Shown here: in pieces, positions 52,329-62,195 of the stretch
How positions within the stretch are numbered: position 1 is the first letter of the stretch
How the letters are laid out: the number at the start of each line of letters is the position of its first letter
DNA from: Actinopolyspora biskrensis
GTDB lineage: Bacteria > Actinomycetota > Actinomycetes > Mycobacteriales > Pseudonocardiaceae
Direction: 5' to 3'
Length of the DNA: 64,000 nt
Assembly: GCF_013408175.1 (NCBI RefSeq)
Contig: NZ_JACBYW010000001.1
Coordinates: forward strand, 620,001-684,000
The notes under the pieces: model-generated
Told to the model about the DNA's origin: nothing
The model's input: only the letters and a program-made list of their open reading frames with translations
Databases searched by the model: none
Program-made: the position numbers and the translations under genes

Positions 52329-55119
52329 AGACGGCCCGGCTCGGACCAACACCAGCGTGCACGACCACCGCGGTGCGCTGCAGTCGATCGAGGAGGCGCT
52401 CAACGGTCGCCGGCACCAGGTTGTGCTCGTCGAAGGTCATCGGGGTGCAGGGAAATCGTACGTGCTGGACAAAGGATGTGCCCTGGCCGCCGAGCACGGG
52501 TACCGGATCGCCCACCTCTCCTGTGAGGAAGGTGAATACCCGCCGGCCCTGTTCAGTGCGCTCGGCTACACGACACTTCCCGCGGCCCCCGGATCCGCGG
52601 GTGCCGACGCTGCGCACACCCGCATGCTGCTCGTCGAACGCGCTGGATCCGTCGTCGATCACCTCGCCTCCCAAGAACCCCTGCTGATCAGCCTCGACGA
52701 CGTCCAGTTCGCCGACCAGATCAGTCTGCTCGCACTGCGCGTGCTGCCCAGCCAACTGCGCGGAAAACCAGTCGTGTGGATACTGGCGCGCTGCGTCGAC
52801 CGCGACAACCGCGACACCGCTCGGCTCTACGCTCATCTCGAGCGCGGTCTTTCCACCGCACGCGTGGAGATCGAACGGCTCTCACCGTCCGCGGTCACCG
52901 ACCTCACGCGCGACCTGTGCCAAGCTCGCCCGGACCAGGATCTGCTGGACCAGCTCGGTGAGCTCGACGGCAATCCCCGCAGCATCACCGAGCTCGTCAA
53001 CGGCTACCTGGACGAAGGCAAGATCTCCACCGAAGACGGACTCGCCCGCCTGTCCGAGTTCGGAGAGCAGGACCAGGCCAGCGTCCTGTCAACGCGGCTG
53101 CGCGGTTTGCCGGCCCGCCCCGCACTTCCGCAACGGTTTCTGAACCTCGTCGAAGAACGTCTGGCGAGGCTGTCCCGTCAGACCCGACTGCTCCTGCAGG
53201 CAGCGGCGGTGCTGGGCCCCGCCTTCCAGCCCGACGACCTCACCGGATTGCTCGGCAAGTCCTGGGCCGAGATCATCGCCGAAGCCCAAGAAGCACTCGA
53301 CAGCGGTCTGCTCAGGACCACGGACTACGCGCTGGCCTTCCGCGACGAACTGCTCTGGCGGTCCATGCTCGATTCCTTCCCGGTCCCACTGCGCACAGCT
53401 TTGCACCGCCGAGTCGCCGACACGCACCTCGAACGCGGGGGCTCGGTCACCGAAGCCGCCATCCACTTGCTGCAGGGCGCGCGCCACGGCGACACCGCCA
53501 CCACCCGGATCTTGGCGCAGGCCTCCCACGAGGCACTGGCGTCCGAACCGAGCGTCGCCGCGGAATTGGCTCGCCGCGGGTTGGAGTTCGCCGACCCCGG
53601 CATCTCCGACCACACGGCGTTGAGGACTGTCGCGGTCGAGGCGCTGACCCGAGCCGGACCTCTCGCAAGCGCCGCGTCGACTGCCCGCGAGGCCCTCGCA
53701 CGCGGCCTGCCACCGCAGGCTGCTGCGGCAGCGGAGTACTGCCTGTCAATCGCCGAAACCCTTGGTGGACAGGCCGCCGAATCCCAAAACGAGCCCGACG
53801 ACGCGACACCCGACGATCACGTCGAGAAGCTGCGGGTCGGTTTCCTGCAGCGTGAATACGCCCGTGACCGAGACGCGGCCATCGAACGCGCCGACGAACT
53901 GCTGACCTCACCGCAGGTCGCCGAACCCGCCGTCCGCGTTACCGCCATGCAGATCTGCGCGCAGGGGCGCTGGGAAGCCGGTGAGCTGCACGCGGGACTG
54001 GGCCTGGCCCGCGAAGCAGCGGAGCTCGCCCAGCACACCCCGAGCTTGCCCTGGCACGTGCGCCCGCGTCCGACGCTGACGTTGATGCTCGTGCAAGTCG
54101 GCAAGCTGAGGGAGGCCGCGGAGCTGGTCACCGCTGAGCACACCTACATCGAAAGCCACGGGCTGCGCACTCTGGCAGGTATTCCGCACCTGCTGCGCTC
54201 GCGCGTCGCCCTGGCGGACGATCGCCTCGACGAGGCCGTCGCCGAAGCGCACGCGGGACTGGCCGCTACTACCCGCGTCGGAATGCCATTGTGCGATGCC
54301 CTCGGGTGGGATGCACTCATCACGGTCACCTTGCGTCGGGGCCATCTCGCGCAGGCCGAGGAGGCCATGTCCCAGCTGGAGGCCTCAGCTCAGGCGGACC
54401 CCACTGCTCGAGCCCGGTCCAGTTGGATGCGAGTGCAATTGGCCATGGCCCAGGACGACACCGACACCGCCGCGATGACCATGCGCGCACTCGTCGATCA
54501 CCCCGGGGCCTGCAGCACGCTGCTGGTCACCGAACCAGTCGCCGGCCCGGTGATGGCACGCTTCGGCGACGAACGCACCCGAGACGCCGTGACCGCGGCC
54601 TGTCGTAGGATCGCCGAGGACAACCCGGGGTTCACCGCGCTGGAAACCGCCGCCGCACACGCGCAAGCAGTACTCGACCGCGCTCCCGAAATCCTGGAAC
54701 GTACCGAAACATATCCAGATTCGTGGTCGTGCGGCGTGCAGAACGAGGACCTCGCCATCCTGTACGAACCCACGGATGAGCATAGGGCCATCAACTATCT
54801 CGACCAGGCGCTGGGACACTACAGCGCCCACGGTGCGGAACGCGATGCCGCCCGCGTACGGCACCGCTTACGCCAGTGGGGCGTGCGTCGTCGCCATTGG
54901 AACTACACCAAACGTCCCGCCAGCGGCTGGGACAGCCTCACTGATACCGAAAGTTCCGTCGCCCGCCTCGTGGCCCAAGGACTCACCAACCGGCAGACAG
55001 CGAAGCGCTTGTTCTTGTCGTCGCACACCGTCGGCTTTCACCTGCGGCAGATTTTCCGCAAACTCGATGTGCGCTCGCGCATCGAGCTCGCCCGCGACTG
55101 GGGCCGCGCCCGCGACTGA
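52234..55119 (+). CDS. rebR: LAL-type LuxR-family transcriptional activator, RebR-like
   Basis: 961 residues if GTG 52234 is used; GTG 52357 would remove 41 residues and avoid the tRNA-like element. N-terminal ATPase: Walker A VEGHRGAGKSYVL (about residue 68) and Walker B PLLISLDDVQFAD. A long TPR-like helical middle follows. The C-terminal LuxR HTH is LTDTESSVARLVAQGLTNRQ, AKRLFLSSHTVGFHLRQIF, KLDVRSRIELA. It lies between rebP and rebF, as the regulator does in rebeccamycin, and is the probable pathway activator. The N-terminal start is uncertain. Confidence 0.9.
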   Translation: MWYLLSERRTLAYSACGQKEKRTNYRLSPGEEDGPARTNTSVHDHRGALQSIEEALNGRRHQVVLVEGHRGAGKSYVLDKGCALAAEHGYRIAHLSCEEGEYPPALFSALGYTTLPAAPGSAGADAAHTRMLLVERAGSVVDHLASQEPLLISLDDVQFADQISLLALRVLPSQLRGKPVVWILARCVDRDNRDTARLYAHLERGLSTARVEIERLSPSAVTDLTRDLCQARPDQDLLDQLGELDGNPRSITELVNGYLDEGKISTEDGLARLSEFGEQDQASVLSTRLRGLPARPALPQRFLNLVEERLARLSRQTRLLLQAAAVLGPAFQPDDLTGLLGKSWAEIIAEAQEALDSGLLRTTDYALAFRDELLWRSMLDSFPVPLRTALHRRVADTHLERGGSVTEAAIHLLQGARHGDTATTRILAQASHEALASEPSVAAELARRGLEFADPGISDHTALRTVAVEALTRAGPLASAASTAREALARGLPPQAAAAAEYCLSIAETLGGQAAESQNEPDDATPDDHVEKLRVGFLQREYARDRDAAIERADELLTSPQVAEPAVRVTAMQICAQGRWEAGELHAGLGLAREAAELAQHTPSLPWHVRPRPTLTLMLVQVGKLREAAELVTAEHTYIESHGLRTLAGIPHLLRSRVALADDRLDEAVAEAHAGLAATTRVGMPLCDALGWDALITVTLRRGHLAQAEEAMSQLEASAQADPTARARSSWMRVQLAMAQDDTDTAAMTMRALVDHPGACSTLLVTEPVAGPVMARFGDERTRDAVTAACRRIAEDNPGFTALETAAAHAQAVLDRAPEILERTETYPDSWSCGVQNEDLAILYEPTDEHRAINYLDQALGHYSAHGAERDAARVRHRLRQWGVRRRHWNYTKRPASGWDSLTDTESSVARLVAQGLTNRQTAKRLFLSSHTVGFHLRQIFRKLDVRSRIELARDWGRARD

Positions 55120-55187
55120 CCACCACACCCGAGCCTCGGCGACGACTCGATCCACGCGTGCTCGCCGAGACCGCCAAAGGAACGAAG

Positions 55188-55763
55188 ATGCCGCGACCCC
55201 TGCACCAGCCCCACGAGCACCACACCACCGTTCGGGCGGCCACGTCACCGTACACCGCAGGCGATCCCGGGGGTCTTCGCAGCATGATGCGCTGCTTTCC
55301 CACCGGGGTCGCGGTGGTCACCACCGTCGACGAGCACGGCAAGCCGCGCGGGATGACCTGCACCTCACTGACCGGTGTCACCCTGTCCCCGCCGACCGTG
55401 CTCGTGTGCTTGAACCACAGCAGCGGGACTTCCCGTGCCGTGCGCCACCGCGGTACGTTCGCCGTCAACCTCCTCCACAGTCGAGCGCAGGACACAGCCC
55501 GGTTGTTCGCCGGACAGCTCCCCGATCGTTTTGCTCGGCTCCGCTGGCATCGCTCCCAGCAGCTGGGCCTGCCGCTGCTCGACGACGACGCGTTCATCAA
55601 TGCCGTGTGCTCGGTTCACGATTCCGTACCGGTGGGCGATCACGACGTGGTCTTCGGCCGCGTACACGGAATCGAGGAGTACGACGACGTACCACTGTTG
55701 CACGGCATGCAGGAGTTCCGCACCTGGGTGCGCCCCGGAGAAGACGGCAACGAGCAGTCCTGA
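55188..55763 (+). CDS. rebF: Flavin reductase for the halogenase, RebF-like
   Basis: 191 residues from ATG 55188, with AAAGGAACGAAG just before; the frame to 55158 is longer without a ribosome site. RSMMRCFPTGVAVVTT, GMTCTSLTGVTLSPPTVLVC, NHSSGTSRAV and FAVNLLHSRAQD are hallmarks of the HpaC/RebF FMN/FAD:NADH reductases. It delivers FADH2 to the tryptophan halogenase encoded next. Confidence 0.92.
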   Translation: MPRPLHQPHEHHTTVRAATSPYTAGDPGGLRSMMRCFPTGVAVVTTVDEHGKPRGMTCTSLTGVTLSPPTVLVCLNHSSGTSRAVRHRGTFAVNLLHSRAQDTARLFAGQLPDRFARLRWHRSQQLGLPLLDDDAFINAVCSVHDSVPVGDHDVVFGRVHGIEEYDDVPLLHGMQEFRTWVRPGEDGNEQS

Positions 55764-56094
55764 CCCCGCACACCGACACCAGGTTTCGCGGAAACCGGCC
55801 CCACCGCCCCTCGTGAGCCGGAATCCCGCACCGAAGGCCGTGACCGGGTCGCCGAGCCGCACGGATCGTCCCAGTAGCTGCCGCAACCGCATCGCGGTCG
55901 GGACAGCGCATCACGCACATGCGGGTAACGCGCCCGTACACGTGGGGTGTGACGGTCGGACCACGTCGACCGTCCGCGACCACCGCATCCTCAGCCTGGG
56001 CAGGAAATCCGTGCAACCCCAGCGATCGAAACCGATTGCGCGAGAACGCGAATAGGATCGACCGCGCTGAAACCGCTGACTAAGCGAGGGAAAA
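55764..56094 (+). other. Spacer between flavin reductase and halogenase
   Basis: 331 bases without a gene. GGTTTC-GCG-GAAACC (55783-55797) is a small hairpin after rebF and may terminate it, so rebH may have its own promoter. Confidence 0.45.
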
Positions 56095-57684
56095 GTGACC
56101 GACTCGATTGAACGCATCGTGATCCTGGGTGGCGGAACCGCCGGATGGATGAGCGCCGCGTACCTGAAGAAGGCTCTCGGTGACACGGTCAGCGTCACAC
56201 TGGTGGCGGCACCGGACATTCCGACTCTCGGAGTGGGGGAAGCGACCATTCCGAACCTGCAGACCGCCTTCTTCGACTTCCTCGGCATCGACGAGGACGA
56301 GTGGATGCGCGAGTGCAACGCCAGTTACAAGATGTCGATCCGGTTCATCAACTGGCGCACCGCCGGGGCCGGCCGACCCGAACCGCGCGGTGGCACCGAG
56401 CACGGTGACGAGTTCTACCACAGTTTCGGGCTATTGCCGTACCACCACGGGATTCCCCTGTCGCACTACTGGTTCGACCGCCATTGGCGGAACCAGCTTG
56501 ATACGCCTTTCGACTGGTCCTGCTACAAGGAACCCCCCATCATGCGGGACCGGCGCTCGCCGCGGTGGTTGGACGGCACCCGCGCAACAAACTACGCCTG
56601 GCACTTCGACGCTCACCTCGTCGCCGATTTCCTGCGACGTGTGTCCACCGAACGCCTCGGAGTCAACCACATCGAAGATCGCCTGGAGCACGTGCAGCGC
56701 CGTCCTTCCGGATTCATCGACACCATCACGACCCGGAGCGGTCACACCCTCCGAGGGGACCTGTTCGTCGATTGCTCCGGTTTCCACGGTCTGCTCATCA
56801 ACCAGGCGATGGAAGAACCGTTCTTGGACATGAGCGACTACCTGCTCAACGACAGCGCCGTGACCACGGCAGTGCCTAATGACGACGCGACCCACGGCGT
56901 CGAGCCCTACACCTCGGCGATCGCCATGCCAGCCGGGTGGACTTGGAAGATCCCCATGCTGGGCCGTTTCGGCACCGGCTACGTCTACTCCAGTTCGTTC
57001 GCCACCGAAGACGAGTCCGTGCGGGACTTCTGCGCCTTGTGGGGACTGGACCCCGAACAACAGCAGCTCAACCACATACGGTTCCGCGTGGGCCGCAACC
57101 GGCGCGCGTGGGTGCACAACTGCGTGGGCATCGGCACTGCCTCGTGCTTTGTCGAACCGCTGGAGTCCACCGGGATCTACTTCATCTACGCCGCCCTGTA
57201 CCAGCTCGTGAAGCACTTCCCGGACAAGTCCTTCAATCCGGTGCTGACGGACCGGTTCAACCGTGAGATCGAGGTAATGTTCGACGACACCCGCGATTTC
57301 ATCCAAGCGCACTTCCACTGCTCGCCACGCACCGACACGCCATTTTGGCAGGCGAACAAGGAGATCCAGCTTGGCGAGGCTATGCAGGAGAAGATGGAAC
57401 GTTATCGCGCCGGGCTCGGCATCAACATCCCGGCCACGGACGATGTCCAGGCCTACTACGGCAATTTCGAGGAGGAGTTCCGAAACTTCTGGAACAACAG
57501 CAACTACTACTCGGTGCTAGCGGGGTTGGGCCACCTGCCCGAGAAGCCCCTGCCGAAGCTGGCGCATATGCCCGGGGCCCTCGAGACCGTGGACCACGTC
57601 TTCGACCGCGTCCGCAACGACCAGAAGTACCTGCTGGACACACTCCCGTCCTGCTACGAGTACCTCACGCTTCAACACTCCTGA
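56095..57684 (+). CDS. rebH: Flavin-dependent tryptophan 7-halogenase, RebH-like
   Basis: 529 residues, the length of RebH (530). FAD motif [20 protein letters not shown], then [20 protein letters not shown], the catalytic Lys in [12 protein letters not shown], and the halogenase signature [13 protein letters not shown] are intact. [20 protein letters not shown] and [18 protein letters not shown] also follow RebH as I remember it. It chlorinates C7 of L-tryptophan using FADH2 from RebF. Regiochemistry is inferred from similarity to RebH rather than Trp-5 or Trp-6 enzymes. Confidence 0.94.
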   Translation: MTDSIERIVILGGGTAGWMSAAYLKKALGDTVSVTLVAAPDIPTLGVGEATIPNLQTAFFDFLGIDEDEWMRECNASYKMSIRFINWRTAGAGRPEPRGGTEHGDEFYHSFGLLPYHHGIPLSHYWFDRHWRNQLDTPFDWSCYKEPPIMRDRRSPRWLDGTRATNYAWHFDAHLVADFLRRVSTERLGVNHIEDRLEHVQRRPSGFIDTITTRSGHTLRGDLFVDCSGFHGLLINQAMEEPFLDMSDYLLNDSAVTTAVPNDDATHGVEPYTSAIAMPAGWTWKIPMLGRFGTGYVYSSSFATEDESVRDFCALWGLDPEQQQLNHIRFRVGRNRRAWVHNCVGIGTASCFVEPLESTGIYFIYAALYQLVKHFPDKSFNPVLTDRFNREIEVMFDDTRDFIQAHFHCSPRTDTPFWQANKEIQLGEAMQEKMERYRAGLGINIPATDDVQAYYGNFEEEFRNFWNNSNYYSVLAGLGHLPEKPLPKLAHMPGALETVDHVFDRVRNDQKYLLDTLPSCYEYLTLQHS

Positions 57685-58462
57685 CAACGCGCTTCCCCGC
57701 GCGATCGCCAACACGGACGCAAACGCGAGGTGGGGGCACGCGTGCTGCCGGAAGGCCTGCTGAAGCAATGCCCGATCACGGGGAGGTCCGTATGCAGGTC
57801 GACTCGCAGGTGCGGCCGCATCCGTCATCGGTGGGCCGCACGAGCTCTTCGAGAGCCGGACCGGACTCGGCGAACCGAATGCCGAGGTCGGAGTCCTCAC
57901 CCACACCGGTGACGTGCACCTACGGAACAGTCATAGCATCCTCCTCGGCGTGCGGTGATCCGCGTTATCAGACCCAGGGCACAGTCGCGTGGATCAACAC
58001 CCGCTTTCTGGGGGGTGCGGATCGTCCGAGTAGCGGTCCAGCAAGCACCGGAATTCTCCGGATATGTGGCCCTCGTCGCACGGCCGTGCGGTCAGTCACC
58101 GCCCGTCGAGGCACCCGTGGCCGGGTTCCGGACGCATTCCGGTCATTACTCACGAGGGGGGTGGTGGGCGGGTCCGTCACAGGTAACCTATTTTTTTATA
58201 AAAATCCTACTTTTTGGCGCTGGAATTTTTCACCCGTTTGCAGCGCAACGTCATGCCGTTCATCGGCGTCGTGCCGGGGTGTGGCGGCGCGGCCGCTGAC
58301 GTGGCGGGTGCCGTTGTGCCCGAGGTGGGGACCGTCGGCAGGGCAGGGGCTGCGTTGGTGGCCCCCGGAATCGGGGGATTGTTTGCCGCGCAGGGCGAAG
58401 GCGCCTCGGCGCTCGATGGCCTCGCGCCACACTCGGTTCGGTCGGTTCGCTCCTGCGAGTTC
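57685..58462. other. Boundary between the indolocarbazole and RiPP loci
   Basis: About 780 bases with no supported gene. A strongly AT-rich palindrome, ATTTTTTTATAAAAAT (58190-58205), lies between the two loci in otherwise GC-rich DNA. It could be a promoter, a terminator or a junction mark. Confidence 0.45.
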
Positions 58463-60094
58463 TCAGGGGCAGCGGCGGTCGGTGGGGATCACGCCCAGGT
58501 TTCGCAGGCCTTCGGTGTTCGGGAGCGATGTCGGTGTCGGTGCCGGTGTCGGCGCCGACGGTGCCGTCTTCGCCATTCGGGCGAGGAGGGCGTGGAGGTG
58601 TGCGCGGGTGCTGTGCGACATCACGTGGACGTAGGCGTATTCGTGGACGAGTCCGTTCCGATGCACGGTGAAGGTCGGCAGGAAGAAGTCGTCCACGATG
58701 TCCTGGGGCGGTTTCCGGAACCACACGCTTTGCGACCACGGGCCGCGTCGTGCGCCCCACTCGGTGTCGAGTGAGGCCAGTTCGCGGTGCAGTTCCTGCG
58801 CTGTGCGCAGTTCGTCGGCGACGGTGTCGATGTGGTGCTGCTCGGAGTGGGCCGCCAGGAAGTTCCACAACGAGATCGGGGCCAGCGCGTTGCGGGAACC
58901 GCCGAACAGGGTGTCGCCGCGAGTGATGGCATCCGGTTGTCCGGGTGCGCTCGGGTGCGGGTCGTTCCTGGTCATCACGATCCCGGCGGGCAAGGGCGAG
59001 CCGATGTGCTTGTGGGCGCTGGTGACGATCGAGCTCACCCCGGGGATTGTGAAGTCGCACCTCGGAACCGCCCCCGAGTCCTGCACGAGGCCCTGCTGGG
59101 CGGCTCGGCGCAGGAAGGGCACGCGCATCGCCCCGAGCGAGCCGTCGATGTTGATCCAGTACCCCGACCGCTGCGCGGTGACCTCCGTGCCGTTCTCGTC
59201 CCGGCCGCACTGGATCTCCCGGCGGTACAGGCCGTGCTCGCGGAGCATCGGCAGGAGTTCGGAGCTGACGCGTTCGACGTCGTCGTAGGCGCCTTTGATC
59301 ATCGTGCCGCAGTTGAGGTGGATCAGCACGGGATGGCCCCTGGCGGCGAAGAACTCCACCAGTTTCCGCAACGCGTCGACGTCGACGCTTCCCGGTCCTT
59401 CCGGACCGTCCTGACAGGGCACCTCGTGCGGCCACGGGGCGCCGGGAGACAGCGGGTTGGTGTTCGGATGGTGGTGCGTGCCCATTTCGTAGCAGGTGGG
59501 GATGCCCAGCATGCGCAGCGCTTTGGTCACCGAGTAGTGCGTCTCGGCCGAGTGGAAGGCAACGGGGGTGTACGCGTTCGGGTTCTCCGTCGGCAGGGTG
59601 TCCTGCACCCACACCGGGCACGGGCCGTGCTCGCCGGAGTCGGTCGCCAGTGTCTTGCCGGACAGGTACTCACGTGCCACCCACAGGGCGTACAAGGCGC
59701 CCTCGGTGGCGCCCATCGTGGTCACGTATCCCCAGTAGGGAGCTGCTGCGGACGGGTCGTCCGAACGAGGTGGTGCCTTCCAGAGCCGGGCGAGGTGGTC
59801 GAGCACCGCCTGTTCGAACAGCCGCGTGTAGGGCGTGATCGGGGTTTCCTCGAACGGATCGTGGGCATAGCTCAGAGGGTGGCGCAGCAACGGTGCCAGT
59901 TCGTGGGAATGTTCCCCCCGCCGTTCGTCGTGTTCCCCGAACATCAGACGGTGTTTCGCGTCGAGCCGGTCGGTGAGCAGTTCGAGCACGGCTCGGCGTT
60001 GTCCGGGGTCCCACCCGCAGGCGGGGAGTTGGAGATCCCGCGCCGACAGTGTCGAATCCCCGGTCGGTGCGGCGTTGTCCGCGGTGCTGGTCAT
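58463..60094 (-). CDS. Group II PLP-dependent decarboxylase (His/aromatic amino acid type)
   Basis: 543 residues from ATG 60094 (preceded in frame by GTG 60097; AGGA lies 5 bases before the ATG). PLP features are TTMGATEGALYALWVA, FHSAETHYSVTKAL (His stacking), VLIHLNCGTMIKGAYDDVE and the Schiff-base Lys in TSAHKHIGSPLPAG. GYWINIDGSLGAMR is the Asp region. This matches histidine-decarboxylase-like group II enzymes, which release an amine from an amino acid. The C-terminal tail is Pro/Thr-rich. It is 58 bases downstream of an ATP-grasp ligase gene, suggesting that the amine is a ligase substrate (inference). Confidence 0.85.
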   Translation of the reverse strand: MTSTADNAAPTGDSTLSARDLQLPACGWDPGQRRAVLELLTDRLDAKHRLMFGEHDERRGEHSHELAPLLRHPLSYAHDPFEETPITPYTRLFEQAVLDHLARLWKAPPRSDDPSAAAPYWGYVTTMGATEGALYALWVAREYLSGKTLATDSGEHGPCPVWVQDTLPTENPNAYTPVAFHSAETHYSVTKALRMLGIPTCYEMGTHHHPNTNPLSPGAPWPHEVPCQDGPEGPGSVDVDALRKLVEFFAARGHPVLIHLNCGTMIKGAYDDVERVSSELLPMLREHGLYRREIQCGRDENGTEVTAQRSGYWINIDGSLGAMRVPFLRRAAQQGLVQDSGAVPRCDFTIPGVSSIVTSAHKHIGSPLPAGIVMTRNDPHPSAPGQPDAITRGDTLFGGSRNALAPISLWNFLAAHSEQHHIDTVADELRTAQELHRELASLDTEWGARRGPWSQSVWFRKPPQDIVDDFFLPTFTVHRNGLVHEYAYVHVMSHSTRAHLHALLARMAKTAPSAPTPAPTPTSLPNTEGLRNLGVIPTDRRCP

Positions 60095-60152
60095 CACTTT
60101 CCTGCGTGCTTCGCTGCTCGTGGGTGTCGTGCCGGTCGGAACGGGCCTCCGG

Positions 60153-61550
60153 CTAGCTCGGTGTCATCGGTTCGCCCGCGTTCGCCGGACCGCCCTCGTT
60201 CGGTGTCGACGGACGGGCGCTTCGCGGGACGGTGGCGGTGTGCGCCGGGGCCGTGTGGCTGCCGAAGACCGCTTGCAGTCCACCGTCGGAATCGATGTCG
60301 AGGCGTCGCGAGGCGCTGAGCCATGCCTGATAACCGACAGGGGAGCCGTCCACGAACGCCGCTGTCAGCGTGCGGTGCGTCAGGCGCTTGTCGGGATGCA
60401 CGTGTTGCGCCGGGACGTACTCCTGGGCGATCCACCCGTCCCGTGCTCCGCGTTCGACCACCTCCCGCCACTGCTCGGGAGTGTGTTCCCGGCCGAGGTG
60501 GACACCCTGGCTCAGCGCGTCGTACGGCGATTTGACGACGAGGTCGAGTCGCTGGGCGGTCACTTCTCGCGTGCTCACTCCGTCCCCCAGTTTCCGGCTC
60601 CACGGGATGACCGAGTCGATGTGGCCGCGCTGTTCCTCGGTGAACAGCCGGCGGAAGCGAGGATCGGACAGCACCGCGAGGGTGAGCTTGTTGCCGCCGA
60701 TGAAGCGGCCCCGGAGACCGTTGAAGACGGTCAACTCCCCGTCAGCCACGCGCTTCAGCAGAGGGGCGAACCGAACAGGCTGTCGCACCAGGTGGGAGTT
60801 GGTGTACATCAGCAGACCGAGTGCGGAGTTCTCGGCGTCGGGATCGTCGCCCGTGACGCACTGCGGAGTGTGGCCGTGCAGGCGGATGTGGTCCTGCAGC
60901 AGGAACACTTCTGCGCTCGCGTGCAGTTCAGCCGGGGCGATGAGCCTGATCCGCTCCACGTCGTCCACGGCCGTGCCGTGACGGGCGGCCAGTTCCAGCA
61001 GCGCGGACACCATCCAGCCGGGATGTTCGAAGTGCGCCGCCGGGTACTGCCGGACCAGCGCGCCGATGCCCGTGGTGCGGCGCCAGCACCTGTTGAGCAC
61101 TCCTCCCGTGTTGGACAGTACCGGGAAATCCCCTCCCAGCTCGAGCACGCGCAGGGCGCTCAGCCGGTCTCCGGCCAGGTCGAAACGGTTGTAGTCGATG
61201 TAGCGGTCTCGGCGTGGTTCCGCCAAGGCGCACTCGTGCACCGGTTCGGGCAGCTGGAGGAACCGCTGCAGCTCCGCGTCGTCGCCGTAGTGCGCGGCCA
61301 CTCGGTCCGCGGCCTCGAGCACGTGCCGCAGGCGGGTCACCAAAACCTGCTCGGCAGCGGGCTCGAGGGTGGTCACCGCCGGTGCCAGCGGGACGTTCAT
61401 GCCGTGCTCCGGGAAGAGCCCCTCGGCATGAGCATGCCGCGTCAGCTGTTCCCAGTCCCGGTGGTTCGTCCCGTCGCGGCCGGAGACGAACTCGAGATCG
61501 GACCGGAACAGCGCCGGGTCGGGCTCGGTGCGAGGTTCTTCTCGTGGCAT
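60153..61550 (-). CDS. Circularly permuted ATP-grasp ligase-like protein (glutathionylspermidine-synthase-type fold)
   Basis: 465 residues from ATG 61550 (AGGACGG 7 bases upstream); the frame to 61622 is longer. Features that point to this fold are GRFIGGNKLTLAVLSDPRF, SVIPWSRKLGDG, DLVVKSPYDALSQGVHLG (P-loop-like strand) and IAQEYVPAQHV. These enzymes form amide bonds between a carboxylate and an amine using ATP. Next to RiPP precursor genes and a decarboxylase it may ligate an amine to a peptide carboxylate. It is not a classical graspetide ligase by motif. It is divergent from the precursor gene. Assignment is by pattern, not search. Confidence 0.65.
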   Translation of the reverse strand: MPREEPRTEPDPALFRSDLEFVSGRDGTNHRDWEQLTRHAHAEGLFPEHGMNVPLAPAVTTLEPAAEQVLVTRLRHVLEAADRVAAHYGDDAELQRFLQLPEPVHECALAEPRRDRYIDYNRFDLAGDRLSALRVLELGGDFPVLSNTGGVLNRCWRRTTGIGALVRQYPAAHFEHPGWMVSALLELAARHGTAVDDVERIRLIAPAELHASAEVFLLQDHIRLHGHTPQCVTGDDPDAENSALGLLMYTNSHLVRQPVRFAPLLKRVADGELTVFNGLRGRFIGGNKLTLAVLSDPRFRRLFTEEQRGHIDSVIPWSRKLGDGVSTREVTAQRLDLVVKSPYDALSQGVHLGREHTPEQWREVVERGARDGWIAQEYVPAQHVHPDKRLTHRTLTAAFVDGSPVGYQAWLSASRRLDIDSDGGLQAVFGSHTAPAHTATVPRSARPSTPNEGGPANAGEPMTPS

Positions 61551-61770
61551 CACTTGTCCGTCCTGATCGATCGGAATGCACCTATGGTGCCGGGGTATTG
61601 TCTCTGCCACAATTGTGGTCATTCTTTCGAGTGGTCTGCGCGGCCTTTCCGCGAAACACCAGTGATGCTTTCGGGTGCGTTCCGTTGATTTCCTCGGGTG
61701 TTGCTGTCAAATTCGGGGTCGGCGCCGACGGCGCCTGGTGAAGAATTCCGAACGAGTGGAGGTGTCTCCT
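61551..61770. promoter_or_regulatory. Divergent promoter region of the RiPP locus with a 12-bp palindrome
   Basis: It contains CCACAATTGTGG (61607-61618), a perfect palindrome about 57 bases before the ligase start. The first precursor's leader repeat begins at 61685, and its ribosome site GGAGG lies at about 61758. Confidence 0.55.
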
Positions 61771-61833
61771 GTGGATGCTTACAAGGAAGAGCCGTTCGAG
61801 GTCGTCGAGAGCCCGGAGCCCGAGGTGGTCCCG
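61685..61833 (+). repeat. 149-bp direct repeat, copy 1 (leader of precursor 1)
   Basis: Identical to 62047-62195 (offset 362). It covers the upstream region, the ribosome site and the first 20-21 codons of the precursor gene. Sequence identity stops exactly at the start of the core. Confidence 0.95.
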
Positions 61834-61884
61834 ATTAGTGCGACCGCAAGTTTCGTCTCGTCGGATGTGGAGGACGACGAATAG
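61771..61884 (+). CDS. RiPP precursor peptide 1
   Basis: 37 residues from GTG 61771, 7 bases after GGAGGTG. Leader (residues 1-20) is MDAYKEEPFEVVESPEPEVV, acidic with F9 and V11-V12 as likely RRE contacts. The C-terminal core is PISATASFVSSDVEDDE, with Ser/Thr at 23, 25, 27, 30 and 31 and an acidic tail. There is no Cys, so any azoles would be (methyl)oxazol(in)es. The second copy lies 362 bases downstream and the YcaO gene follows. A precursor role is inferred from size, leader duplication and context. Confidence 0.85.
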   Translation: MDAYKEEPFEVVESPEPEVVPISATASFVSSDVEDDE

Positions 61885-61912
61885 GTGAACACGTGTTGCC
61901 TCATTCGTGTCG

Positions 61913-61944
61913 GGACCCGCGGGCGCGGCTCCGTCCGCGGGTCC
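61913..61944 (+). terminator. Hairpin between the two precursor genes
   Basis: GGACCCGCGG and CCGCGGGTCC form a perfect 10-bp stem around a 12-base loop, 28 bases after the first precursor stop. It may stabilise the message or attenuate readthrough. Confidence 0.6.
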
Positions 61945-62046
61945 GCTCCATCGCGCCAGAAGTACTTACCATCGCGATCCACCCGCCGGCAACGCGGGTT
62001 CGGCGGTGTGGGCAGACCCGAGCAAAGCACTTTCGGGCGTATTTCT

Positions 62047-62195
62047 TTGATTTCCTCGGGTGTTGCTGTCAAATTCGGGGTCGGCGCCGACGGCGCCTGG
62101 TGAAGAATTCCGAACGAGTGGAGGTGTCTCCTGTGGATGCTTACAAGGAAGAGCCGTTCGAGGTCGTCGAGAGCCCGGAGCCCGAGGTGGTCCCG
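62047..62195 (+). repeat. 149-bp direct repeat, copy 2 (leader of precursor 2)
   Basis: Exact copy of 61685-61833; sequences diverge immediately after at the core. Confidence 0.95.

Noticed and set aside
58787..61688. Two plus-strand frames of 510 and 571 codons
   Set aside because: They lie opposite the PLP decarboxylase and ATP-grasp genes, which carry recognisable motifs; the plus frames are shadows.
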